A DNA stretch of 64,000 bases. Source: Posidonia oceanica. Its lineage: Eukaryota > Streptophyta > Magnoliopsida > Alismatales > Posidoniaceae. Under the pieces are notes generated by a model. The model was not told the DNA's origin. It saw only the letters and a program-made list of their open reading frames with translations, and searched no databases. Made by a program: the position numbers and the translations under genes. Shown here in pieces: positions 1 to 11,900 of the stretch; position 1 is the stretch's first letter; every line of letters starts with the position of its first letter. The DNA is taken from positions 6,944,001 to 7,008,000 of the forward strand of contig JAZBRS010000044.1 in NCBI GenBank assembly GCA_037176725.1, in the 5' to 3' direction.

Positions 1-1380
1 CTTCCGGAGGTGGCAGTGGTCGCGAGAGCAACGACGTCCGGGCAGCAGCGGTCGCGGCAGTCTCGCGTGGGCCTGCGAACAGGAAGGAGGGCGCGGGGAG
101 AGGACGTAACGCTCCAATGTTCAAGTCAGAAGAAAGAGAGAAGATCAGGTTTAAGGAGGAGGAACCGAGATCCCCGAGGTAGAGATCTCAGTCCAGAGAG
201 AAGTGGAGGAGATCAAGAGAGATCCCGGTGAGCTGAGGAGTTTGAAGGCGAAAGAGGAGGAGGTCTGCAGGCGATCTCCCGATAATGCCCTGACCTTCCT
301 CCCCCTCAGCTGCACCCAAGGGGGGAGATTTATACCAGTGTGGTGGTGGAAGAGATGTGGCAGTGCGTGTCCCAAGATCGGGAAGAGAGTTTTGCGTAAG
401 TAGAGGGTGATCTGCATGCCAACAGGGCTATCGACGTAAAGTGGTGCATTCTCCCATGTAAAAAGAAAGTCTGCTGCCTGACAAGTCTCTAAGGCAAGCG
501 GCGATGTCTGGAAAGCCGCATAGCAGGATCTGTGTTCCTGACGCTCACTCCAAAGGGTTCCAAGCTGCTGCAGGGTGTTGCAGACAGCTGCTGTAGGTGT
601 AGTAAAAGGTTCAAGATATGATTCTGGAAAATCTTGCAGATACAGGTAAGCTTCTCGAGAAGATGCACTGCTATAGTTGGCTGGAGATGGTCGCTCAGGT
701 GGGGCTCGACTGGCCCCAAAGATGGCTCAAAGAAATGGCAAGTGTGAAGTACTGCCGGGCCTGTGCTGATTTGAGAGCGGCTTGGGATTTTGATGGCCTG
801 GGTGGCCATGAGGCAGGACGCCCATCCGGGACAGAGTTGCTGCCCGCCCGGCACAACCATGGACGAGCTTACTCATGGTGTTGAGTTGCTCTACTAGAGG
901 ACGTTCCAATGATGTGTCTTGGCTTTGACCCTTTCTACCAGCTAAAGCACAACCAGAGCAAAATTCCCAAGCTACGTGCGACATTTTCTGCATCATCAAC
1001 CTCTATACTACTTCCCTAAGGTGACATGTTGTCACAGACAATAGCCATGTTCCCTGTCGCTCGAACGCCACAATCATTTCCCTATAAATGTCAAGATGAA
1101 GGGAAAAGACTCAACCTTGCAACCCATAAATCAAGCCACCCTTGAACAATTATTCCAACTTAATTTATATGGTTATCTTTTTCGATGTACCATACTTTAA
1201 TCTAGTCCTTTCGATTAACCTATGCCCCCAACCACCACTCCCAATCTAATTAGCTTCTTACAAACATATTACGGTACTTGCTCTTCTTCCATTTTTTTAA
1301 CAGCAAAGAAAGACTTGATTTGAAAAAATCAAAACAAAGAAAGACTAAATACAAAATTGATTATCAAGAAGGTAAGATTT
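1..1380. other. GC-rich then AT-rich stretch inside VPS34 intron 10; no gene recognised
   Basis: The first 1000 bases are GC-rich and open on both strands for short stretches, but no VPS34 kinase-domain exon or other protein family is recognisable. The base composition resembles the GC-rich leaders of the Copia elements elsewhere in the window, so this could be old transposon debris. That is a guess. Confidence 0.3.
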
Positions 1381-1391
1381 AAAGAAGAAAG

Positions 1392-1503
1392 TGTTGAAAT
1401 ATGGACATCCAACTCAAAACCAATAGACTATGAATGGAAAGGTCTATCTATATATAACCACAAGTTCAGTATTCAATTTTTTCAATGTGGGAATATTCCA
1501 ACA
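1392..1503 (-). repeat. TRIM 3' LTR
   Basis: 112 bp. On the minus strand it begins TGTTGGAATATTCC and ends TATTTCAACA. A purine-rich tract lies directly outside it at 1504-1520. Confidence 0.75.
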
Positions 1504-1658
1504 CTCTCTCTCACTTATGGCCTCTTTTAAGTTCTACACGTATCTCTTTTAAATATGAGTAAATGTGTGTGGACTTGGGCCTAACAAATATCTCTTTTAA
1601 ACATGAGTAGATGTATATAGACTTGGGCCTATTTAGGTCACTTTTGGCACTGATACCA

Positions 1659-1770
1659 TGTTAAAATATGAACATGTAACTCAAAATCAATTGGTTATGA
1701 GTGAAGAGGTTCATTTATCTATAACCACAAGTTCAGTCCTCAGTTTTTCCAACGTAGGACTATTCCAACG
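1659..1770 (-). repeat. TRIM 5' LTR
   Basis: 112 bp, the same length as its partner. On the minus strand it ends TTTTAACA directly before the TGGTATCAGTGCC primer-binding site. Its outer end reads CGTTGG, so the TG dinucleotide has mutated. Confidence 0.75.
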
Positions 1771-1859
1771 AGAAAAAAAATCACCAAAGCAACTGGAAAC
1801 AAAATACTAGATAAAGAGAGAATTGAAATGCCAAGAGAAACTCCAACCAAGCAGTGATG

Positions 1860-2400
1860 CTCACACTGGCTTCCACCCTATCCATTCCCTCCAATGGTGT
1901 AGCACTTTGGAGGCAAGATGAGTTTCTCTAAAAATTGTTCTGTTCCTATCAAGCGATCATTCCCACCAAATGCACATGAAATGAAAGTTCATCTCACTTT
2001 CTTCCTTTCACTAACTGAAACTCCCACTTTCCAACACAACCGAAATTGCTCTCAATCAAAGAACCTCCAACATCCAAACTATTGGATTTCTAGGCCATTC
2101 TAGTAGTTTGACAGTGGAATTGCCATTTTCAGCCTTTCTGATATATGAGTGCATGACTTGTTATCACCATTCCCACCCAAAAGACCTCTCCACCACACCT
2201 TGATTGTCCTGCAAACCATCATGAGGTGCAACATATCTTCCTCCTAAACAAGGCAGAAAGAACGTCTGCCGGCTACAATGGCCCTCTCCTCCTTAGCGAC
2301 ATTTTCAGTCAACACACCACCATGGAAAATTTGCCATGCGAAGAACAGGATTCTAGACAAGATGACCTTTTGTGAGATTTATTTTGCACATCGCACATTT
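1860..2400 (-). pseudogene. LINE (L1-type) 3'-end relic, zf-RVT region
   Basis: The minus strand translates, across stops and shifts, to segments such as ILFFAWQIFHGGVLTENVA, MLHLMMVCRTIKVWW and EQNNF, in the order typical of the zf-RVT tail of plant LINE ORF2 (a tryptophan-rich block, Cys pair, HL..C, then an ERN-like end). No poly-A tail or duplication was found, so this is an internal fragment lying in VPS34 intron 10. Confidence 0.5.
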
Positions 2401-2960
2401 GTATTGCCACCTACAATGACCTGAAAAGGAGCTTTAGTAGAGAAGGAACCATTCTTTTTCCTCAACACTGCACTGTATGCAGTAGTGAGCAGTAGTGAGC
2501 AAAGTTCTCAGTGACCTGGAGATCCGTTTTGATCATCCCAATTAATCCTAAAACCCATGTGCAAGTAACTCTCAATTCTACCTTTACCCGTTAGAGTTCC
2601 TATGTTCTAAGTTGCAAACCTAATCCTAGTTTCTTAAACTACTTCCTTCCCCACCCTCATCCAGTGTAGTGCAAGAACCCTAGCTTAATTTCAATTAAAA
2701 CAATATTCAAAATGCTCTGGTTGCAGCTAAGCATTAAGCACTAATAATATTTGTACAAAGATAATGCCAAAAAAGTAACTAGTCTACGGCAATCTCCAAA
2801 ACTTTATCAATGAATCAACAGGAAAATAGGATAAAAGCAATAATGATAACAGTAGAAACTGTAAGAATAAATATTATTCATGTCCAGTGACAAATAAATA
2901 GTCAATGAAATGACAGGGATGTAAAACTGAAGGGATATGAAATAATGAAATGACTCTTAC
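2401..2960. other. VPS34 intron 10, no feature
   Basis: AT-rich sequence up to the exon 10 donor (GTAAGA starting at 2960 on the minus strand). Only a small duplication of GCAGTAGTGA near 2480 stands out. Confidence 0.5.
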
Positions 2961-5900
2961 AGTCATCATCTTGTCCTCCAGAATTTCATGAGTATAATAA
3001 TAGCGTTTTGCATATGCAGGATCATGAAGTTCCACAGCTACATACCAGCGTAGGAAGCTAGCAATCTCAATGTCGTGCAATGCTGCAATTTACATTCCAC
3101 AAAAAAATACCATGATAAACAAAATATTGGTATGTTAGGACAAAGAAGGATCTTTGAAACTGGAACAAGAGATATATTTTTAAAAATTTATTGATAAATT
3201 TATTGATGGGGCTAATCCATGCAAATGAGAAAGCCTGCAAATTCATATTCATAAAACTTATCCCATCAATTTTAAGCCTGTGTTTACCATCTGTTAGGAC
3301 ATGACATTCAAGAGATTAACAAAGTCCAATGATCAACTTCAATCTTTCTGCCGTCAAATTGCGAAAAAAGGAAACTCTAGAAAATAACTATTGCTGTGTC
3401 CTATAGGACATTGTCAGCATTTTGGATTATCTTTTTGAGGGCCCACTCTCTTCCATACTTCCACCAAGTTATTTTAGCCAAGTGCAAGTGTTCTCAATGA
3501 GAATGATGTAAAGAAAATATTAGATGTTTCTAACTGGATCATGAGGTGGTTACTACCTTGTGTAATTCACGTATCATGTCCACAAGAAATACTCCTGCTT
3601 ACTTTTCTTTTCCACATCAACATCTTGATATTCTAAAAATTACATTTAATATCCTTTGATATTCAAGATTGCTACAATCAGCAACCATACTGAACAAATC
3701 AGAGAAAAATATCACTATAGTAAACCTCATCTGAGTCCAAAATGATCTTGAGGGGGACCATTAATCATGATAACTAATGATGCTGGTGAAACGCCTTTTT
3801 ATTCTGAAACCCATGCTTCAGACTGAGAAGCCCCTACTTTCTCTCCTCCATAACTTAGAATTCTAAGCCCAACATGATTATTAACAATGTCAATTCAAAA
3901 ACATGTACAAAGTTCCAAGTGAGGTACATCCTGAGCCACTACAAACTCATCACAAGGACAAAATTAACTTGTAAACCACAACACTGTATTCACATTTTTT
4001 AGGAGAATTTTCATATGAGCCTTGAAGTTTATGAACTTAAAAAGAGCATCTGTTCTTAGAGGTGATTGGATCCCATGCCTGAAATTTTTCTATTGTTTGG
4101 CAGATACCTCTTCGAGGCAGTCATCTAAGAACATGTAGCTGTTTGCAAACAAGGCATTGTGTACGATCAAAGAATTATTTTTAAGAAAAAGATCAATTAC
4201 TTAAGATTAAATATTTATTCAGGATTTTGAAAATCATCAAACTTATATTATGCACTTCTCTTTTATTTTTATCTTGAAAACTCAATTCAAAAGGCTAAGA
4301 AAACTAAACTCATTGTCACGGCCCAACCCCGAGTTTAGGCACGGACAACCGCTGCAATACTCGTAGAGTGTCGCCTCACAAGTATTGCAAGGTTAAAATA
4401 AACCTATAAATACTATAACAATTCTTGAACCTATATTGTACATCAACTAAAACTTAATCATGAAAATCTCTATTATACATGCTAAACTAAATTTTGTTCT
4501 CACATGTTTAATTACATTAAAAGATAATATGCATTACATAGGATTTCTCTAAAACAAAAGATAGACGGTTCAGACTCTCTCAACAAAATTTTCAACTATC
4601 TACTAACCATCCTCAACTTCACACAGTTCCCAAAAGAGGTATGACTTATGCACCAGGATCTAAAAAAAATAAAACAAAATAATAAAAAGAGTTAAAAAGC
4701 CCAGTAAATAATTTCTAACCAATTGCTTTAAAAATTATCAAATAAGTGTGAAACAAATACTTTATCAAAATACGTTCCGAGTCACTATTACAAGCTGTAG
4801 GCAATAGTAAGAGATCATATCAAGAATAAAGTATAATATCATTGGAAATACGTAAATCTCTCGTGAAATATCACACATCTTCTCATTATGGACTTATCAT
4901 TGGCTAAGGTCACATATAAATATTGTGACAAGGGCCCAAAAACTACATCTATGCCTTATAGCCCAAGCGAGAATAATTATCAAGACTAGTCTAATGATGC
5001 GCATACTACCACAATATCAACCCCCGATGATCATGTCCAAAACTTAGCCATTCCACAACTACAAAATAAATGTAAACCCATATTTATATATCCATATATC
5101 AGTCTTAGAAAAGAATTGTAAAGGAAATAAAATACAATCATCTCAAATTTATGAGAACATCTCAAATTTATATATAATCCATATTTGAAAATATCAAGTA
5201 AAATTATAAAACTATATCATTGTTAGAGTAAATGGATCCTTATATTGATCTTTGTGTTATCCATTTATTAAATTACTTGTAGGTTAAGTATGTGCTCTTC
5301 TATACATAGGAGATTATAATCTTTTATTATGATTATATAATATATGATTCTCTTTTCCCTTAACATGGTATAAGAAAAGAAAACCCTAGCCATGAAACTG
5401 CTACACCACCATCGTCAACCATAGTCGACAATAGTGGACCCACCAAAAAGTCCGTACAGCCTTCTCTTCCAGAAAATCTGCCATCATCACCTGGTCGCCA
5501 TTGATCTACCACCTGTGCACCGCCAACATTCCCTTGCTGCGGCACGCTCTCCAACTGCCGACGGCCCTTGAAAACTCCTTTCAAGCATCGATCTACCCTC
5601 TGGCCATCTCCAGCAATAGATCTGGGTTGTCCTGCCACGGTTGGGCCCGAAGCAAGCCACCAACATCGCTGACGAGCCTTCCTATCCACCCCCGCCGACA
5701 AGCCCTGTTCAGGTCCCGCCATGTCCGTCGTTGCTGCGTTCGCAGCCCCTGCCCATGGCCACCACAGTTGCTGCCTCCTCACTCCCGATCGTCCACGGCT
5801 CGCCGTCACTGCTTCCCGTGTTCATCCTCACCGTGGTCGCCCTCCTCCAGCATCTATCGATTGTCCGTGTGCAATCCATCACCGCTATGGCCATCGTCGC

Positions 5901-8900
5901 CCCTCAACCGCGTTGTTGCTGCCAACTCCTCTACGTCACCGTTGTTGCCTTGCCACCATCGTGCTAGCCTCCTTGCCAACCTGTTTCCTTTGCTACCGGC
6001 AAGCCCAATTCAGGGCTCCTCTGCAACCACCAACTGTCCAATAAAAAAAAGGGAAGAGGAAGAAGGAGATTGGATTAAGGTTTAAGTAATATTTACAATT
6101 CAATCCTAAGTTCTTCTAAAATAGTAAATATTACCAAAAAGACCCTCAATTTTCTAATTGACAAAAGTTTCCTGTTTTGCTACTACCTATTTACCTTATT
6201 GGCCACTACTTACCTACTTGTTGCTGCGACTCTCCTGTTTGGTGTGTGGACAGGTCTAAGACTGTGTCTGTGTCCTCGGTGTGCCCGTTTCTTCGTAGTT
6301 GTGCCTTGGACACGTACTGTCCTTCTGTTTTTGTACTGATTTCGTGAAAATCAATCTTATGCATGCCTGCTTTCGTAAAAATCAATCTAACTACTATTGT
6401 TGTGTCTGCATGCTTGTCGCTGCTACTACTGCTACTACTACTGTCATTCCTTCTAAATTATATAGTTATGTATTGTAACAAGTTGGAGATGCTCCAACTT
6501 AAAGGGGAGTGTTAGAATAAATGAATCCTTATATGTATCTTTGTATTATCTATTTATTAGGTTACTTGTCTGTTAAGTATGTGCTCTTCTATATATAGAA
6601 AATTGTGATCCTTTATTATGATTATATAATATATGATTCTCTTTCCCCTTAACAATCATGATTCGCTAAACTTCTCAAACAAATCTTTGGTAAAGCAACA
6701 CATTTCAAATCGTGAAAATATAATAACATTTAACATAAGCAATTGTCATAATCTCAATTGATGTCATTGAAATTACTTACCTCCCACACTTAACTGAGCT
6801 AATTTCAAATTTATGCCCCTTATTGTTGGTGTTGTCAGTACTTGATATCCCTTCTTCCTTCTCTTCCTTCTTCTTCCTCCTCCTCTTCTTCTTCTTCTTC
6901 TTCTCCTTCTTCTTCTTCTTCTTCTTCTTCCCTCTCTTTCTTTTTCTCTTTCACGCATGAAGAAGTAACCCCAATAACCTATTTATGGTAATTCCTTACC
7001 GCCATGCATATGATGGTTTGGATTATTTTATTATTTGTTTTGGGATATTTACAGTGTTGCCTTAAGTTTTCCCATTATTGCACATAGGCCCATTTTACTT
7101 TATATTATCTTAGTTTTTTTTTAATATATGGGTTGGGTCATTGATTTGGGTTATTGGGCTGGGTTTTCACACTCAGAATGCAGACCTTCAAATACATTAA
7201 AAGGAACGTGGAAATATTAGTACTTGTACCACCTGAGGAGGCTTGAATAGCAACAACGTTATTTTTTTCAATAGCCCAAATAAGTGAATAAATGAATGAA
7301 GAAAAAGAAATCAGAAATTCATCTGAGCAGTAGATGCAATTCCCTCTTGAGCTCAGAAAAAACATTCTAATTTTATCCACTGAAAGCTTCTGATTCTGTA
7401 ATTTTTCCAACCAATCTAATTAATAGAGAAAAGTTCACCAACCCAATATCTCTAAGGCCCCATCAAAATTTTCATATTTCAGTGTATACCAAAGTTCAGA
7501 CCTAAACCAGATAATATAAAAATCTAGGATACCATAGGCATATGGCAAGTGAGCTATTAAATAAGTAACTCATGGCTTAAGCGTTTTACCGTATTGTAGA
7601 GCTCTCCACAAAGGTTGATATGGCCTACAAGACTCACAAACCTCATTGAGAATCAGGTCAAACTGTGGGGGCTTGGCTCAAGCTGTGACATACAGACACG
7701 GTATTAGAGTTGGTCAACCAACCATGAGTATAGGTCCTATAGGAGCTAAGTGTCATCCTAGGTAAGAGCTACACCAAAGTGAGTGAGTGTGACACATCTT
7801 TAGAGTCCTTCACTGCTAGGTGTTACAATATGAGATTGTGGTTGGACTCTGACAAGGATGTATGGAGTCTAAAGTAGGGAAGATTGCAATGCCATAAAAT
7901 TCAGTCCCGTACTAGATAATCAGAAAAACTACGATGGGTGTACAAGGACCTAAGAAACTGTTGTGAGTAATTTTGTGCTCAAATGTTTTTACCCAATTAC
8001 TGGGCAATTACGGACCTCATTGCAAATCACTTCAGGCAGTGTGAACTTGGCTCAAGTTGCAACACAGATGTTTTCCATGTGGGATTCCTGCTCTTGAAAA
8101 TAAGTACATGGATGGAAGGCCAGCAGTGATATGCAGATCTCACAATGCAGTTTCGCCTAATAATGAGGACACAATTGAAGGGTCTTGTAGTCAATGATTA
8201 AACAGTCAAACCAATCAAGAAGAGGGTCGAATTAAAAGTAAGAATGATTAAGAGATAATATTTCCCATGAGTTGGTGACAGCTTCTTAAGAAAATTCACT
8301 TTGGAAAACTATGTGATAATCCAAGACTCATGATATAATAGCTTCAGAGTACAAGTACAAGTAAACCTAAGCAAATAGATTTGAGTAGCAAATACAAAAG
8401 ATAAGAGTTTATTCAACAGAACTTTAAAGCTTAGTAGGGCAAGCGTACCCAGTCCTTAAAAGTAAGAACCACCCTTTCTAATCAGAAAAAAACAAGAAGA
8501 ACAAAACAACAACAACAACAACAAAAGAGTCTATCAAGATGATAAAACTCAGACAGTCAAAACGCATAAGACTTTCCAACATGAAACACAAAGGACAAAA
8601 ACAAACATATAAACCCCCAGAAATGCAGAATCCAAATCCCAACTACAATATAATGCTTACCAAAACCTCCAGCCATGCAACAATAAAGAAGAGGGTCGAA
8701 TTATTTCACGAGCTAAACAAGTTCTTTTTGCTTTAAATGACCACAAAACCATATGTTAAATACATAGTCACCAACCTATGATGAAAGCTATGTGAATCGC
8801 ATGTAGAAGCTAGCCCACCAAAGTCAAATCTAGAAATGAGAACCTTGGTCACAATCCTCACAATTCCATTAAGGAGACTAATAGGTCGATAATCTCCTAA

Positions 8901-11900
8901 TTCCACCGCTCCCTCCACCTTTGAGGTGAGAATAATAAAAGCAAAGTTAAAGCTTTACATCTATTTTTATTCTTCCAAGGCTCTTCAAAAATTTCTAGAG
9001 AACAATACTTGATTGATTACCAAAATTGTTGGAAAGGAGAAAAAAACACTTAAGTCTGGAATATTAACTCCCACACCATATCAAACATAGCATAATGCAC
9101 CTCCTCTTCAATAAATCTCTCCCAAATTTGCAGAGGACAATACTCGATTGTTTACCAAAATTGTTGGAAAAGGAGAAAAAACCACTTAAAGCCTAGAATA
9201 TTATCTCCTGCCATATCAAACTTCAAACATAGCGTAATGCACCTCCCCTTCAATAAATCTCTCCACTACAATGTCACTATCAAGCAAGGAGACCAAGTAG
9301 TTGCAATCCCTCATATCTTGTATGGATCTTCTCAAAGGAATTTCCAATTTCCTCCCTTAAATCTTCAACACACCCTGTCTAACTTGATCTTACTAATGTA
9401 GTTGAAACTCCTTCACTGATAGCAAGGTGTTTTTGTCCCCTTGTTGAAGCTAAAGTTGCCAAAATCGCTGTGTCCACTAAACCTCAAGAACAAGGATGTC
9501 ACAAATCACTATTTCAAGTTGAATCCTCTCCTGACAATTTACGATGCTGAAGTTGCAAACTCCTCTCTACAAGCTAACTTCATTATATACATCAAATGTT
9601 TGTTCTTGTATTTTGGATTCCTTTCCCATTGTTGAATCAGTTTGTTAACCAAGAGCTTGTCCTAACCAAGAGCTTGTCCGCAAAGTGAACTTGACCAATG
9701 AAATGGAATGTCAACTGTCAACTGTCAACTGTCAACAGTCATACTGACATATTTGAGATTTTTAAGCCTCATTTTCTCAAACTTGAACAGCTACCAAATG
9801 AGTAGTCCAATCACCATCTATTAATACTTTACCAATCTGTAAAAAGTGAAGATCGATCCTAGATATAACGACAAAGGAGCCTCGATCCAGGAGGAAAACA
9901 ATCTTATTTCTTCAAAATGGGGCCCTTAAGCACTTCAGTTCATCTCAAGTATGAATATTGTTGAGAACTTGAGATCCCAATGAAAAGAATCGTTCATTTC
10001 ACTTATCTTCAATGACTAGCAACCATTTAGGCACCTCCACTAACCCATGAAAAGCTACACAAACCATCTAAAATAGTCCCTGGCGTTTTAGAAACAGACT
10101 CTAAAGACTCAACTATCTTGGAATCTATACCCTGCACCACCTTGCTAGGTCAAACAACAAATGCAACTCGAGGCACCAATAGTTGCACCATCTTATCATA
10201 CCCAGTAAAATTATACATTTTGTTAAAAAACAAAGTTCAGAAATGGGGTTTCAAAAATCTATTAACTAGTTGACTATAATTGGTTGTCAGCTAATTATTC
10301 GTACATAGCTTGATCATTGGAATTTATTTAAAAATATCAAGGGACTGGAATGACACAATAAGCAATTAGTGCATAAATCCTTGATCTCCATTTAAGTAAT
10401 TGACCTTGAATATATCCACCCATTGGAAGGGTCTCCATTTAAAAGTTCTACAATTACACATTATGCCATCAATGTATAAACCCCTTGACCTCCATTAAAG
10501 GATCTTCAATGACCTATTATCTTGTCAATGTATAAAAACATTAATGAGATGAACTCTCATCCACAGAGATTGACTCTTTGCTTCAAGTCCTCTCATCACC
10601 TCTTCCTCACCTATCGACTTATTAATTTCTCCTCTACTACCAATAACATTGCTCCATTTATCCCTTCTGGTCTCCAATCTTCCCTATTCTTCCTTTTCCA
10701 ATTTAATCCACAGACTATGAGAATTGAGACTCAATTGTAATGGACTAACAACATCACCATCCTCCAATGCTATTGCCACTAAACTCACCTATCCCATTTG
10801 TTAGAGATGATAGATATATTTATCTGTGTGTAGTTAGACATTGTAGGTAAACAGGTTATTGGATATCTATTTAGTCTAGGGTTTCCAATCACTCATATAT
10901 ATATATATGTATCTACACATATGCAATAAGATATATCTCTTTTCTCTCTGTCTTTCACCTTCAACATGGTACCAGAGCCTAGGTAAAACCCTAGGCAGCC
11001 GTCACATCACCCACCCACCGTCGTCGGCCTGAACCAAGCCACCTACCACCGCTGACAGCCCCTGCTAGGGCTTCCGCCAGCCGCAGCCGGCCCAGGCCAG
11101 GCCTCTGGCACCTCCAGCCCACCCGTCGGTCTTTTCCTCTTCCTCCGCCAGAACCAGCAAGCCCTTCCAAGCCCTCTGCCAACCCCAACAAGGCCTTCCA
11201 GGCCCTTTGCCGGCTCCAACAGGCCTGTCCAGGCCAACCGCCGGCCACGTCAAGCTTCTCCGGCGCATGTCCAGCCGCCGGTGAGGCCCGCCGTCCTCTC
11301 CAGTCCCTGCGTAGGGGCAGTCCAGCCCCTCTCATGCCGTGGTTTGCTGTTTCAGGCCATGTTTTAGACCTTTTTCAGCCTCCAATCTCTGTTGTGTGTG
11401 GATACGTCATATCCACACATAGTGAGCAGTCCCGTTCCTCCCTTATGTACTTTTTTTTCATTTATAGTCAGAATATGGCTTCTAGGGATTCCTTAGTTAA
11501 ACATCTCAGTGAGACTTCTAAGAAACTCAATGGGAAAAACTATCTCCTCTAGTCGCAAAGCTTCGAGACGTTTGTAGTTACCCACCGGAAGTTGAAGCAC
11601 CTTATACACCCTCCTCCAGACAGTAAGTATGCGGCCTATGAATATTGGTGTGCGAATGATGCCGCTATTGTGTCATTGCTTGGAAATAGCATGGAGCCCT
11701 TAGTTGCACGTGATGTTATGTGCCGACTCATGTATGGTCACGAGAAGAACATCTCCAGGTTTTCAAGGTCTATGAGCAGTTATTCACACTCCGTCAAGGC
11801 GATCGGTCTGTACAGGAACACTTTACACTTTTACGTGCCTTGCTTGATGAGCTTGAGATGTATCAACCTCTTACCGGCGATGTAGTAAGATGAAAGGATA

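Larger units (their letters stand above)
1392..1770 (-). mobile_element. TRIM element (terminal-repeat retrotransposon in miniature) with 112-bp LTRs
   Basis: Two direct repeats of 112 bp, 1392-1503 and 1659-1770, flank a 155-bp core. Read on the minus strand, the right copy (5' LTR) is followed at 1658-1641 by TGGTATCAGTGCC, a primer-binding site like that for initiator Met-tRNA. The left copy (3' LTR) is preceded by a purine-rich tract (1520-1504, AAGTGAGAGAGAG). The 3' LTR begins TGTTGG and ends CAACA. The outer end of the 5' LTR has decayed from TGTTGG to CGTTGG. There is no coding sequence, and no exact target-site duplication could be fixed. Similar short LTRs are common in plant genomes. 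Confidence 0.8.
5221..6654 (+). mobile_element. Small non-autonomous Copia-type LTR retrotransposon (element C), TSD ATCAT
   Basis: Identical-length LTRs of 145 bp (5221-5365 and 6510-6654) begin TGTTAG and end TTAACA. The perfect target duplication ATCAT sits at 5216-5220 and 6655-6659. After the 5' LTR comes TGGTATAAG, a decayed Met-tRNA primer site, and before the 3' LTR AAAGGGGAG, a polypurine tract. The 1.1-kb interior has a GC-rich leader (about 5380-6040) like those of elements A and B, but no gag, protease, integrase, RT or RNase H. The LTRs differ at roughly 17 positions, so it is an old insertion. Confidence 0.9.
4314..7171. mobile_element. Solo-LTR-like element (TGTCACGGCCC...TTTTCACA), split by a nested Copia derivative
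   Basis: The left end TGTCACGGCCCAACCCC and right end GGGCTGGGTTTTCACA give TG...CA termini, flanked by CTCAT (4309-4313) and CTCAG (7172-7176), a 4/5 match for a target duplication. Without the nested insertion (5221-6654 plus one duplicated pentamer) it is about 1.4 kb. It has no coding capacity. The TGTCACGGCCC-type end is familiar from plant LTR sequences, so a solo LTR is my reading; a non-autonomous DNA element is the alternative. Confidence 0.5.

Noticed and set aside
1..2960. Search for the VPS34 kinase-domain exons
   Set aside because: No sequence resembling the kinase loop or activation segment was found on the minus strand, so these exons are taken to lie beyond the left edge.
5501..6085. 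194-codon open frame on the plus strand
   Set aside because: It lies in the GC-rich leader and interior of the non-autonomous Copia derivative, is open in several frames at once on both strands and matches no family.
6773..6958. Arginine-rich frame
   Set aside because: Translation artefact of the CTT tract.
10991..11335. Gly/Trp/Arg-rich frame on the minus strand
   Set aside because: It is the complement of the GC-rich leader repeats of Copia element A.
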